The position numbers and the translations under genes are program-made. A DNA stretch of 34,448 nucleotides from CAZMCC01 sp964564695 (GTDB lineage Bacteria > Planctomycetota > Phycisphaerae > Phycisphaerales > UBA1924): contig CAZMCC010000037.1 in NCBI GenBank assembly GCA_964564695.1, positions 1 through 34,448 of the forward strand. Direction: 5' to 3'. Of the stretch, positions 14,500 through 22,218 are shown one piece after another. Under the pieces are notes generated by a model that saw only the letters and a list, made by a program, of their open reading frames with translations, made no database searches and had not been told where the DNA came from. The stretch's first letter is position 1. Every line of letters begins with the position of its first letter.

Positions 14500-15939
14500 G
14501 TGAGCACGCCCAGAGTCAACCTCCGTTGGTCCCGCCGGGCAGCCGGCGCGGCGACGTTGACCTTGTGCTTTGCCGTTCTCGCCGGGTGCAATTCGTTCCG
14601 CGATCACCGGTCCGGCCTCGAGCAGGACTTCGCGCAGGGGCAGTTTGTGGCCGCGGCCGAGACGCTTGACACGCCGGCGGCCCGCGCGGAGTACGGCGAC
14701 AAGAACGCCCTGCTGTGGATGCTCGACCGCGGTTCGCTCGCGGTCGCCCTCGACGACCCCAAGACCGCGCTCTCCACGCTCGAAGATGCCGAGCGGCACA
14801 TGGAGAAGTACCGCGGGCCCGACGCCGGCGACGTGATCGCGCAGTGGGCCCTCAACGACACGGCGACGCGGTACATCGGCGAGCCGTACGAGGACATCTA
14901 CGTCAACGTGTTCAAGCTCCTCGCCCAGCTCGAGAGCGGGAACATCGACGGCGGGGCGACGGTCGAGGCCCGGCGCTTGGCTGCGAAGGCGAACACGCTC
15001 CGCGACCGCTATCTCACGTACCGCGACGCGATCGACAAGAAGGGGGGCGTGGGATTTGACGCCGCCCGCACGCGGGGCGGGCTCGTCACGACCAACGAAG
15101 AGGGCCAGTTCATCGAGTCGCCACTGGGCACGTATCTCACCGCGGCCACCTTCATGGCGAGCCACGACACCGAGCTGCAGCGTGTGGCGTCGAAGCGGCT
15201 GCTCGACTCGATCGGGCTGCAGGGTAATCTCGTCGGGCCGGTGAATCCGGAGAACTTCCAGAACCTGGAAGACCGTCGGCCGGGCGCTGAGCCGGGACAG
15301 GGGACGCTGCTGGCGGTCGCTCTCTCGGGGCGCGGGCCGACCAAGGAGGCCAAGACCTTCGGGCCCATCCCGATCTTCGAGTGGCCGGTGTATTTCCAGC
15401 TTCCGGTGGTCAAGGGCGGCACGGCCGAGGTGTCGCGCGTTCGCGTGCGCGTCGCCGAGGCTTCTCCCCAGTCGTCGGCCCTGGTTGACGAGGCGCTGCC
15501 GGTCGAGGGCTCCGGGGTCACGCTCGACCTCGCGCTCGTCGAAGATCTGCGATCTGTGGCCGCGGAGAACCACCGGCGTCAGCTGCCGCTGATTTATGCG
15601 CGGACGCTGCTGCGTTCGAGCATCAAGGCGGGGATTTCGTTCGCCGCGACCAAGGTGATGCAGCACAACGCCAGCGGCGACACGGAGACGATCGCGACGA
15701 TCGGCATGGTCGTGGCGGGCCTCGCGGTGCTCGCGCTCACCGAGCATGCGGACCTGCGGTGCTGGGTGTTCCTTCCCGCGCTCGCGCATGTGGGCATGGT
15801 CGACGTCCCTGCGGGCGATCACTTTGTGCGTACCGAATACCTGTCCTCGTCGGGCGGCGTGGTGTACACGACCGCCTGGCAGCGCGTGCACGTTCCCGAG
15901 CGGGGGATGGGCACGTCAGTCACGCAGTATTGGCGATAA
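14500..15939 (+). CDS. Probable lipoprotein, COG3014-like, partner of an LpoB-like protein
   Basis: A 479-residue exported protein with a lipoprotein signal: basic start, TLTLCFAVLAGC, with the lipid cysteine at about residue 30. The middle has helical, TPR-like segments (ARAEYGDKNALLWMLDRGSLAVALDDPKTALSTLEDAERHM). A later stretch, VMQHNASGDTETIATIGMVVAGLAVLALTEHADLRCWVFLPA, contains a hydrophobic segment, followed by beta-rich C-terminal sequence. This layout and its place directly before an LpoB-like gene match the COG3014 family as I know it; its molecular role is unknown. GTG at 14500 is chosen because GGGAG precedes it by 4 nt; a TTG at 14482 is the alternative. Confidence 0.75.
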   Translation: MSTPRVNLRWSRRAAGAATLTLCFAVLAGCNSFRDHRSGLEQDFAQGQFVAAAETLDTPAARAEYGDKNALLWMLDRGSLAVALDDPKTALSTLEDAERHMEKYRGPDAGDVIAQWALNDTATRYIGEPYEDIYVNVFKLLAQLESGNIDGGATVEARRLAAKANTLRDRYLTYRDAIDKKGGVGFDAARTRGGLVTTNEEGQFIESPLGTYLTAATFMASHDTELQRVASKRLLDSIGLQGNLVGPVNPENFQNLEDRRPGAEPGQGTLLAVALSGRGPTKEAKTFGPIPIFEWPVYFQLPVVKGGTAEVSRVRVRVAEASPQSSALVDEALPVEGSGVTLDLALVEDLRSVAAENHRRQLPLIYARTLLRSSIKAGISFAATKVMQHNASGDTETIATIGMVVAGLAVLALTEHADLRCWVFLPALAHVGMVDVPAGDHFVRTEYLSSSGGVVYTTAWQRVHVPERGMGTSVTQYWR

Positions 15940-16010
15940 CCCCCACCTTCACCTCCATCACGAACAATTCCGGCGCATTGCCGGTACGAACCCCAAGGAG
16001 TTTGCGAACC

Positions 16011-16634
16011 ATGAACCGCCCCAATCGGACCGCCGCGTTGATGATCACGACCGCCTCGATGTCGCTTGCCGCCCTCATCGGCGCCGGCTGCGGCCGCTCG
16101 CAGGAGATCACGCGTGTCCCGCCCGAGGCCGTGACCGATCTTGACTATCGCTTCAACGACAACGACGCCCGGGAGATCTACCAGGCGATGGTGAACGATG
16201 CGCTGTACCGCAAATGGATCGACAACTGGATGGCCTCCAGTGGCGGCAAGAAGCCGGTCGTCGTCGTCGGCCCGATCCGCAACGAGACGCAGGAGTACAT
16301 CGACACCAAGCTCTTCACCGTCCAGTTCGAGCGCGAGGTCCTCAACTCCGACCGCGTCCGGTTCGTCGCGATGAAGGATCAGCGCGACGACATCCGCGAT
16401 GAGCGGGCTCAGGGCGCGGAGTGGAACACCCCAGAGACCGTCAAGCAGATGCGGGCCGAGCTCGGCGCCGATCTCATCCTCATCGGGCGCATCAACGACG
16501 TGAAGCAGCGGTCGCTCGACGGGCGGCAGATGGTGAACGTCTACCAGGTGTCGCAGGACATGATCAACCTCGAGAGCAACGAGAAGGTGTGGATCGGGGT
16601 GCACGAGATCAAGAAGATCGTGCGGGAGAAGTGA
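16011..16634 (+). CDS. LpoB-like penicillin-binding-protein activator lipoprotein
   Basis: A 207-residue lipoprotein resembling LpoB/YcfM, which in enterobacteria activates the peptidoglycan synthase PBP1B from the outer membrane. A signal segment ends ALIGAGC (Cys27), an imperfect lipobox with G at -3. The body follows the family: VVVVGPIRNETQEYIDTKLFTVQFEREVLNSDRVRFV, then MRAELGADLILIGRINDVKQRS, then YQVSQDMINLESNEKVWIGVHEIKKIV. AAGGAG at 15995-16000 is 10 nt from the ATG. It lies 71 nt after the COG3014-like gene, probably in one operon. Whether it works through a PBP1B-like enzyme here is unknown. Confidence 0.85.
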   Translation: MNRPNRTAALMITTASMSLAALIGAGCGRSQEITRVPPEAVTDLDYRFNDNDAREIYQAMVNDALYRKWIDNWMASSGGKKPVVVVGPIRNETQEYIDTKLFTVQFEREVLNSDRVRFVAMKDQRDDIRDERAQGAEWNTPETVKQMRAELGADLILIGRINDVKQRSLDGRQMVNVYQVSQDMINLESNEKVWIGVHEIKKIVREK

Positions 16635-16658
16635 GCGGGGGAAGGGGAAAGGTTGTCG

Positions 16659-16743
16659 CGGGTGCCCCGGCGGAGCTCTGTCCGCCGGGCCGGGCCCGGG
16701 TCATGCGTGTTTCCCGGCGGACAAAGCTCCGCCGGGGCACCCG
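16659..16743. repeat. Compound palindrome (CCCGGCGGA stems) downstream of the LpoB-like gene
   Basis: CGGGTGCC (16659-16666) faces GGCACCCG (16736-16743). CCCGGCGGA / TCCGCCGGG occurs twice, with loop GCTCTG in the first hairpin and CAAAGC in the second. The second hairpin recurs, including its GGCACCC edge, at 8559-8588. It begins 25 nt after the stop and precedes the rpsL promoter region. Confidence 0.93.
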
Positions 16744-16771
16744 ACCGCCCCCGTCCGCCCCTTTTCCCGCC

Positions 16772-16799
16772 TTGCCTTCCACCGTCCTACCGCTAAACT
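16772..16799 (+). promoter_or_regulatory. Candidate sigma-70-type promoter of rpsL
   Basis: TTGCCT (16772-16777), a 16-nt spacer and TAAACT (16794-16799) fit -35 and -10 boxes. The implied start is near 16806, about 78 nt before the rpsL ATG. The leader would contain a CGCGGGCC / GGCCCGCG hairpin (16822-16852) around a C-rich loop. Confidence 0.4.
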
Positions 16800-16883
16800 T
16801 CCTCCCCTGATTCCCTCCGTACGCGGGCCAAACCCCCCCCACCCGGCCCGCGGCACAGACCCTTGAGATCGATTGACTGACGT

Positions 16884-17258
16884 ATGCCGACGATCAACCA
16901 ACTCATCCGCAAGCCCCGCCGCACGCCCACGCCGATCAACAAGGTCAAGGACCTTGAGAAGTGCCCGCAGAAGCGCGGCGTGTGCCTGATCGTCAAGACC
17001 ACGACCCCCAAGAAGCCCAACTCGGCGCTTCGTAAGGTCGCCAAGGTCCGCCTGAGCAACGGCAAGGAAATCACCGCCTACATCGGTGGCGAGGGCCACA
17101 ACCTCCAGGAGCACTCGATCGTGCTCGTCCGGGGCGGGCGCGTCCGCGACCTTCCCGGTGTTCGCTACCACATCGTCCGCGGCTCGCTCGACTGCCTCGG
17201 CGTCGAGAAGCGCAAGCAGGGCCGTTCCAAGTACGGCGCCAAGCGCGGCAAGAAGTAA
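16884..17258 (+). CDS. rpsL: 30S ribosomal protein S12
   Basis: The 124 residues match uS12, a decoding-centre protein of the small subunit, end to end: MPTINQLIRKPRR, CPQKRGVCLIVKTTTPKKPNSALRKVAKVRL, YIGGEGHNLQEHSIVLVRGGRVRDLPGVRYHIVRG, and a basic tail QGRSKYGAKRGKK. The TPKKPNSA and GGRVRDLPGVRYH loops, where streptomycin-resistance changes fall, look wild type. The ATG has no strong Shine-Dalgarno site. rpsG follows, but with a terminator-like hairpin between, and neither fusA nor tuf follows rpsG in this window. Confidence 0.99.
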   Translation: MPTINQLIRKPRRTPTPINKVKDLEKCPQKRGVCLIVKTTTPKKPNSALRKVAKVRLSNGKEITAYIGGEGHNLQEHSIVLVRGGRVRDLPGVRYHIVRGSLDCLGVEKRKQGRSKYGAKRGKK

Positions 17259-17274
17259 GTCACCCGTCCTCACA

Positions 17275-17305
17275 AACGCCCGCGAACGTTCGCGGGCGTT
17301 TTCGT
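17275..17305 (+). terminator. Intrinsic terminator or attenuator after rpsL
   Basis: AACGCCCGCGAAC followed directly by GTTCGCGGGCGTT is a perfect 26-nt palindrome (17275-17300), with a TTTTCGT tail including its last bases. It sits 17 nt after the rpsL stop, between two genes that are usually co-transcribed. Confidence 0.75.
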
Positions 17306-17428
17306 CTCACGTTCGACTGGCAAGTAATCGAGCCCCACCCCCCCAAGCCCACGGGGCTCGGTGAACAAACGGCCGAAGCGGTTCAAGATCGAACATCGCC
17401 TCGGCGGATGAGCCAAAGGAAAGTTCAC
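17306..17428 (+). promoter_or_regulatory. rpsG leader with hairpin
   Basis: The rest of the rpsL-rpsG gap contains a stem CGAGCCCC facing GGGGCTCG (about 17329-17360), then A-rich sequence with AAAGGAAAG just before the rpsG ATG. In E. coli the rpsL-rpsG intercistronic region binds S7 for feedback control; whether this hairpin does so is inference. Confidence 0.35.
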
Positions 17429-17923
<495 letters not shown>

Positions 17924-17934
17924 CGCGATGAGAT

Positions 17935-18038
17935 AAGAGCCGCGAGCGCGAGCGAGTGGTGAATCGACCAACTCAAAGGCCCCGCGAGTTCACTCTTGCG
18001 GGGCCTTCTTTACTCGCTCGCTCGCGCTCGCGGCTCTT
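17935..18038. repeat. Inverted repeat with nested terminator after rpsG (AAGAGCC family)
   Basis: The outer arms, 17935-17956 and 18017-18038, are perfect over 22 bp (AAGAGCCGCGAGCGCGAGCG continuing AG). Nested within is a second stem, AAGGCCCCGC (17976-17985) with GCGGGGCCTT (17999-18008), followed by CTTT. The outer arms fit TAAGAGCC..GAGCG..AGCGA.TGG, as do the arms at 2088-2192. The inner stem is the likely rpsG terminator. Confidence 0.9.
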
Positions 18039-18222
18039 GCACGCGTGCCGGCAGGATCACCACGTTCCTGCCCGCGAGCTGCAGGCGGCGCTGGATGGCG
18101 TAGGCCGTCTGGTTGTGGAGGAGGCGGCGGAGCCACGTCTCGCGCGGGAAGAACACCTGGCCGGCGAAGAAGGTGGGACGTGGGAATTCCTCCTCGAACG
18201 ACCAGGCGGGAGACGTTCGCAC
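18010..18222 (-). CDS. Short hypothetical ORF, possibly a gene remnant
   Basis: I do not recognise this 70-residue reading frame. Its middle looks protein-like: SFEEEFPRPTFFAGQVFFPRETWLRRLLHNQTAYAIQRRLQLAGRNVVILPARV. Its last nine residues (QEPRARASE) and stop are translated from the right arm and inner stem of the rpsG inverted repeat, so its natural end has been replaced. The start is GTG at 18222, just after an in-frame TGA. It may be a real small gene whose 3' end was overwritten by the repeat, or a leftover piece of a longer gene. It converges on rpsG. Confidence 0.4.
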   Translation of the reverse strand: MRTSPAWSFEEEFPRPTFFAGQVFFPRETWLRRLLHNQTAYAIQRRLQLAGRNVVILPARVQEPRARASE

Positions 18223-18441
18223 GATTCTTCAGGGCGGCAACTGAACCCGCTCGAATCTCCCGGCGTAAACCCCCCGTTCCGCCCGGCACACCCCATCGCC
18301 GGTGTAACCGTTCGGTGACGCTCGTTCGTCTTCCCGTTCTGGTCGACCCTCCTCATGGCAGCGCTCCGCTCCGATCCGTCTTACCGGACCGGCGTCGCGC
18401 GGCCGGTCCGCCTCCCGCCCGCCCCGCCTCGCGCACACCCC

Positions 18442-19803
18442 ATGCTCACCCTCCTCGATCTTCAAGCACGGCGTCGTTGGCGGATCCGCCTCGGCGTCAT
18501 CGGCGTGTTCTGGCTCGTGCTGACAGTCGCGAGCACGCTGGTGTATCGGGCGGTCTGGAGGGGCGAGGGCGGCGGCGCTGGTAGTGGGGGGGGTGGCGAA
18601 AGCGCAGCTCTGAAGCTCGCGTGCAACGCGCTGCAGGTCCTGGGAGCGCCCGTCTGGTACGCCTTGTGGCGCCTCACGGGCCACACGTCGAGCTGGGCCC
18701 TGGCCATCTGCGGCAGCGTCGGCACGTGGACGGCGTGGGCAGCGGCGTGTGCGCTGCTGCTCGTGCTCCGCGATTACTGGCTCGCACGCCGTTCCGCGCT
18801 GGCGCCCGTCGAGCCGGCGCCGATCCACGCGTTCATGCCCACGCCTTCCGCCCGGCCCGCGTTGCCCGCGGTTCCTGATCCGCTCCGGCGGCGGTTGCTG
18901 TTTGATATTCCGGCCGTGGGGCTGATCCTTGCCGGGGCCGGGATGTGCGGCGCCGCGACGCTCGTCAATCCCTGGCGTGTGGAGGTTCGTCGTTACCGCG
19001 TGCGGGTCGTGAACATGGCGCGTGAGTTCGAGGGGTTCCGGATCGTGCAGATCTCGGACACGCACCTGGGGCCGCGCGTCCCGGAGCCTTATCTGCGCGA
19101 CGTCGTGGCCCAGGCGCTTGACCTGCGGCCGGACCTGATCGTGCTGACCGGTGATTACGTGCACATGGGGGCGTCGTACTCGAGCGCGGCCGCGGGCATC
19201 TTCGCGCCGATCGTCGCGGCGGTCGACAAGCATGAGAAGGGCGGGGTGGGGGGGCTCATCGGCGTCGCCGGCGTGCTGGGGAACCACGACCACTACGCCG
19301 GGGCCAAGCACGTCACGGGCGACATGCAGGGTGTCGGCGTTCCCATGATCGACAACGACCGCCTCTTCGTCGACCTCGCGAACCGGCGGCTTGTTGCGGA
19401 GTCGCCCGCCGGGCCGTCGCTCGCGATCGCGGGCCTGGGCGATTTCCAGCATGTCTCCGCCAATCCGCAGCGGGCGTTCCGCGGCGTGCCGCCCACCACG
19501 CCGCGGATCGTCCTTGCGCACAACCCCGACTCGGCCGAGGCCCCGCAGCTCTTGAACCCCAACGGCACGGCCGCGTGCCGCGTGGACCTGATGCTCAGCG
19601 GGCATACTCACGGCGGGCAGGTTGCGCTGCCGTTTGTCGGGCCGCTGGTGACGTTCAGCCGGCACTGGAAGAAGTACGCCCACGGGCTGAACCACGGGCC
19701 GCTGGGGCCGATCATCACGTCGGCGGGGATCGGGATGAGCGTGTTCCCGGTGCGGTGGGGCGTGCCGCCGGAGCTGGTGGAGATCACGCTGACGTGTGCA
19801 TGA
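18442..19803 (+). CDS. Membrane-anchored metallophosphoesterase (YkuE/YaeI-like)
   Basis: A 453-residue protein with an N-terminal membrane part (helices near 16-37, 84-110 and 152-175) and a calcineurin-type phosphoesterase domain. Metal-binding motifs are QISDTHLG (203-210), LTGDYVHMG, GVLGNHDHYAG and LSGHTHGGQ: D-x-H, GD, GNHD and GHTH in order. Relatives hydrolyse phosphoesters outside the cytoplasm, in some cases lipid A or phospholipid intermediates; the substrate is not evident. ATG 18442 is preferred to one at 18355, since the extra 29 residues are low-complexity Pro/Arg. Its TGA (19801-19803) is the first half of the TGATCA that borders the hairpin array. Confidence 0.88.
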   Translation: MLTLLDLQARRRWRIRLGVIGVFWLVLTVASTLVYRAVWRGEGGGAGSGGGGESAALKLACNALQVLGAPVWYALWRLTGHTSSWALAICGSVGTWTAWAAACALLLVLRDYWLARRSALAPVEPAPIHAFMPTPSARPALPAVPDPLRRRLLFDIPAVGLILAGAGMCGAATLVNPWRVEVRRYRVRVVNMAREFEGFRIVQISDTHLGPRVPEPYLRDVVAQALDLRPDLIVLTGDYVHMGASYSSAAAGIFAPIVAAVDKHEKGGVGGLIGVAGVLGNHDHYAGAKHVTGDMQGVGVPMIDNDRLFVDLANRRLVAESPAGPSLAIAGLGDFQHVSANPQRAFRGVPPTTPRIVLAHNPDSAEAPQLLNPNGTAACRVDLMLSGHTHGGQVALPFVGPLVTFSRHWKKYAHGLNHGPLGPIITSAGIGMSVFPVRWGVPPELVEITLTCA

Positions 19804-20203
19804 TCAGAGCCTCCCGCGCGAGCGGGAGGTTTGCGAAGATCGGGAGTCCAACACCTCCCGCGCGAGCGGGAGGTTTGCGAAGATCGAGAGTCCAGCACCT
19901 CCCGCTTGCGCGGGAGGTTTGCGAAGATCGGGAGTCCAACACCTCCCGCTNNNNNNNNNNNNNNNNNNNNNNNNNNNNNNNNNNNNNNNNNNNNNNNNNN
20001 NNNNNNNNNNNNNNNNNNNNNNNNNNNNNNNNNNNNNNNNNNNNNNNNNNCACCTCCCGCTTGCGCGGGAGGTTTGCGAAGATCGGGAGTCCAACACCTC
20101 CCGCTCGCGCGGGAGGTTTGCGAAGATCGGGAGTCCAACACCTCCCGCTCGCGCGGAAGATCGGGAGTCCGACACCTCCCGCTTGCGCGGGAGGCTCTGA
20201 TCA
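19801..20203. repeat. Tandem hairpin array, 44-nt period, interrupted by an N gap
   Basis: Units start at 19810, 19854, 19898, 19942, then (after 100 N) 20053, 20097, 20141 and 20175. Each is CCTCCCGC, a 4-nt loop and GCGGGAGG, plus a 24-nt linker beginning TTTGCGAAGATC and ending TCCAACA. Loops vary: GCGA, GCGA, TTGC, then TTGC, TCGC, TTGC beyond the gap. All are GNRA on one strand or the other. The seventh visible unit lost 10 nt, giving a 34-nt step. Both ends are TGATCAGAG / CTCTGATCA. The metallophosphoesterase and acetyltransferase genes each take their TGA from these end hexamers. The true copy number is unknown. Confidence 0.95.
19951..20050. other. Assembly gap of 100 N
   Basis: Exactly 100 undetermined bases lie within the tandem array. 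The round number points to a scaffolding placeholder, so the real length, and the phase between the units on each side (20053 minus 19942 is not a multiple of 44), cannot be read. Confidence 0.98.
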
Positions 20204-20854
20204 CCGCGGCTCGCGTGCGTTCAACTTCGACTTCCCCACATCCCACTCGTCGGCGAGCACGCCCCACACGAGCGTGTCCTCCCAGCCGGCGTCTTTCACC
20301 CATCGCTCCTTGACCAGGCATGCCTCCTTGCGCAGGCCGAGCTTCTCCGGCACGCGGGCCGAGGCCCCGTTGCTCCCCGCGCAGCGGATGTGCACGCGGT
20401 GGAATCCCCAGCCGCCCGAAGACTGGGGCGTGAACGCCCAGCTCAGCATTCCGGCGGTGGCTTCGGTGCACAGCCCGCGCCCGCGGAGGGGCGCCCGGAC
20501 CCAGTAGCCGACCTCGGCCTCGTGATGGGCGGCCTGGATGCGGTGCAGGCCGGTGCCGCCGACCACGGCGCCGGTGGCGCCGTCGATGATGGCGACGGTG
20601 AAGTCCGTTGTGCCCGGGGCGGCGCGTTCACGCTTCATCTTCTCGATCGAGAAGACGGTCTCGTGCAGCGCCTGGTGTTCGGCGTTCACCCAGGGCAGCC
20701 ACGGGAGGAACGTCGCGCGGTCCGCGCTGATCGCCTCGAACAGCGCCGGCGCGTCGCTCTGCTGCCACCAGCGCAGCACGAGGCGCGGCGTCCGCCACTG
20801 CTCGGGCAGGGGCGAAGGCGGCGTCCAGGGGGTGAGCGTCTCGGGGGTGGTCAT
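20201..20854 (-). CDS. GNAT-family N-acetyltransferase (RimJ/RimL-like)
   Basis: A 217-residue acetyl-CoA-dependent transferase. It opens with the RimJ/RimL pattern RTPRLVLRWWQQSDAPALFEAI, continues FTVAIIDGATGAVVGGTGLH and AEVGYWVRAPLRGRGLCTEAT, where RGRGLCTE is the acetyl-CoA pyrophosphate loop, and ends HIRCAGSNGASARVPEKLGLRKE, matching the family's N..S..V.EKLGF. Possible substrates include ribosomal-protein N-termini, antibiotics or small amines; the sequence does not decide. The ATG at 20854 is used. The same hairpin family lies on both sides: the 44-nt array at its 3' end and a two-hairpin element 20 nt before its start. Confidence 0.92.
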   Translation of the reverse strand: MTTPETLTPWTPPSPLPEQWRTPRLVLRWWQQSDAPALFEAISADRATFLPWLPWVNAEHQALHETVFSIEKMKRERAAPGTTDFTVAIIDGATGAVVGGTGLHRIQAAHHEAEVGYWVRAPLRGRGLCTEATAGMLSWAFTPQSSGGWGFHRVHIRCAGSNGASARVPEKLGLRKEACLVKERWVKDAGWEDTLVWGVLADEWDVGKSKLNAREPR

Positions 20855-20871
20855 GGGCGGATCGTTCGCAG

Positions 20872-20950
20872 GATCCGAGCCTCCCGCGCGAGCGGGAGGT
20901 CTGTGGCGCCCGGGCGTCCAACACCTCCCGCTCGCGCGGGAGGCTCGGAT
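20872..20950. repeat. Two-hairpin element related to the 44-nt array
   Basis: GATCCGAG leads into CCTCCCGC-gcga-GCGGGAGG, a 24-nt linker ending TCCAACA, CCTCCCGC-tcgc-GCGGGAGG and CTCGGATC. Stems, linker length and linker end equal those of the 19801-20203 array, while the linker middle differs (GGCGCCCGGGCG in place of CGAAGATCGGGAG). The two loops are reverse complements, so the element is a full dyad. It lies between divergent genes and so near both promoters. Confidence 0.92.
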
Positions 20951-20992
20951 CAGGACGACGCTCGCCGTCTTGCCTCGAACTACCCTTCCGCA

Positions 20993-22147
20993 ATGTCCCC
21001 CGCTCCCGACCTTTCCCGCTACCACCGCCAGATGCTCCTCCCCGGCATCGGGGAAGGCGGCCAGCGCGCTCTTCAGTCCTCGGCCGCCATGGTCGTCGGC
21101 CTGGGCGCCCTGGGCACGGTCGCCGCCGACCTGCTCGCGCGGGCGGGGGTCGGCGCGCTCGTGCTCATCGACCGCGACGTCGTCGAGCTGACGAACCTGC
21201 AGCGGCAGACGTTGTTCGACGAAGCTGACGCGGCGGCGGCGCTGCCCAAGGCCGACGCCGCCGCCCGCAAGCTCCGGGCGGTGAACTCGAGCGTCCGCAT
21301 TCATCCGGTTGTGGCCGATGTCACCGCGCGAACGGCCGAGAAGCTGCTCGCGGCCCACAAGCCCGGGCCCCGTGTCATCCTCGACTGCACGGACAACTTC
21401 GCCACGCGGTACCTGCTCAACGACCTGAGCGTGAAGCACGGCGTGCCGCTCGTGTACGGCGCGGCGGTCGCGACCAACGGCATGGCGATGACGCTCGTTC
21501 CGGGGCGGAGTGGTGGGGGGGTGTGCCTGCGGTGCGTGTTCCCCGACGCACCGGCTCCGGGCGTGATGCCCACGTGCGACACCGCGGGTGTGCTCGGGCC
21601 GGTCACGGCGATGGTCGGTGCGCATCAGGCCGCGGAGGCGATCAAGATCCTCGTCGGCGCCCTCGACCGCGTCAGCACCGGGCTCGTCGAGTTCGACCTG
21701 TGGGAGAATCGGCGTCGCAGCGTCGATCTGGCGACGGCACGCGATGCGTCGGGCGAGTGCCCGTGCTGCGGGAAGCGCGACTTTGTGTTCCTCGAAGGGC
21801 GCGTCGGCGTGGACACCACGGTTTTCTGCGGGCGCAACGCCGTGCAGGTCACGCCGCCGCTCGAGCTGGTCCACGAGCGGCTCGACCTCACCGCCCTGGG
21901 CCACCGCCTCGCGCCCCACGGCACGTTCGAGGTCACGCCATTTCACGTCCGCGGCACGCTCGCCCCGACCCCAACCCCCACCCCCACCCCGACCGCCGCG
22001 GCCCCCGCCGCCGGCATCCAAGACCCCGACGACGACCCGCCGGTCCCGCTCACCGTCACCGTCTTCCCCGATGGACGAGCCCTGATCCACGGCACCACCG
22101 ACCCCGCTCTCGCCCGCTCCGTCTACGCTCGCCTGATCGGTTCCTGA
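20993..22147 (+). CDS. ThiF/MoeB-family E1-like adenylyltransferase
   Basis: A 384-residue enzyme that adenylates the C-terminal Gly-Gly of a small sulfur-carrier protein (ThiS or MoaD type). Seen: RYHRQMLLPGIGEGGQRAL, nucleotide-binding GLGALGT (36-42), DRDVVELTNLQRQTLF (60-75), DCTDNFATRYLLND, zinc cysteines CLRC (178-181) and CPCC (256-259), and Cys195 in PTCDTAGVLGP near the usual catalytic position. After about residue 275 comes an extra domain, then a TPTPTPTPT linker encoded by a C-rich microsatellite, then VFPDGRALIHGTTDPALARSVYARLIG, the ending seen in many ThiF/MoeB homologues. No sulfur-carrier gene is in the window, so thiamine and molybdopterin roles cannot be separated. Confidence 0.92.
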   Translation: MSPAPDLSRYHRQMLLPGIGEGGQRALQSSAAMVVGLGALGTVAADLLARAGVGALVLIDRDVVELTNLQRQTLFDEADAAAALPKADAAARKLRAVNSSVRIHPVVADVTARTAEKLLAAHKPGPRVILDCTDNFATRYLLNDLSVKHGVPLVYGAAVATNGMAMTLVPGRSGGGVCLRCVFPDAPAPGVMPTCDTAGVLGPVTAMVGAHQAAEAIKILVGALDRVSTGLVEFDLWENRRRSVDLATARDASGECPCCGKRDFVFLEGRVGVDTTVFCGRNAVQVTPPLELVHERLDLTALGHRLAPHGTFEVTPFHVRGTLAPTPTPTPTPTAAAPAAGIQDPDDDPPVPLTVTVFPDGRALIHGTTDPALARSVYARLIGS

Positions 22148-22218
22148 GCACCGTTCAATTCAACCACACGCCCGCGACACACCCCGCCACTCCCCCGCAT
22201 ACCCGTCCCGGAGGACCC

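Noticed and set aside
19801..20203. CRISPR array
   Set aside because: The whole 44-nt period is repeated, linkers included; there are no unique spacers, and no cas genes are nearby.
21964..22010. Frameshift at the C-rich microsatellite in the ThiF/MoeB-like gene
   Set aside because: The frame stays open across it and the expected C-terminal VFPDGRALIHGTTDPA motif follows in frame, so it is an in-frame TP linker.
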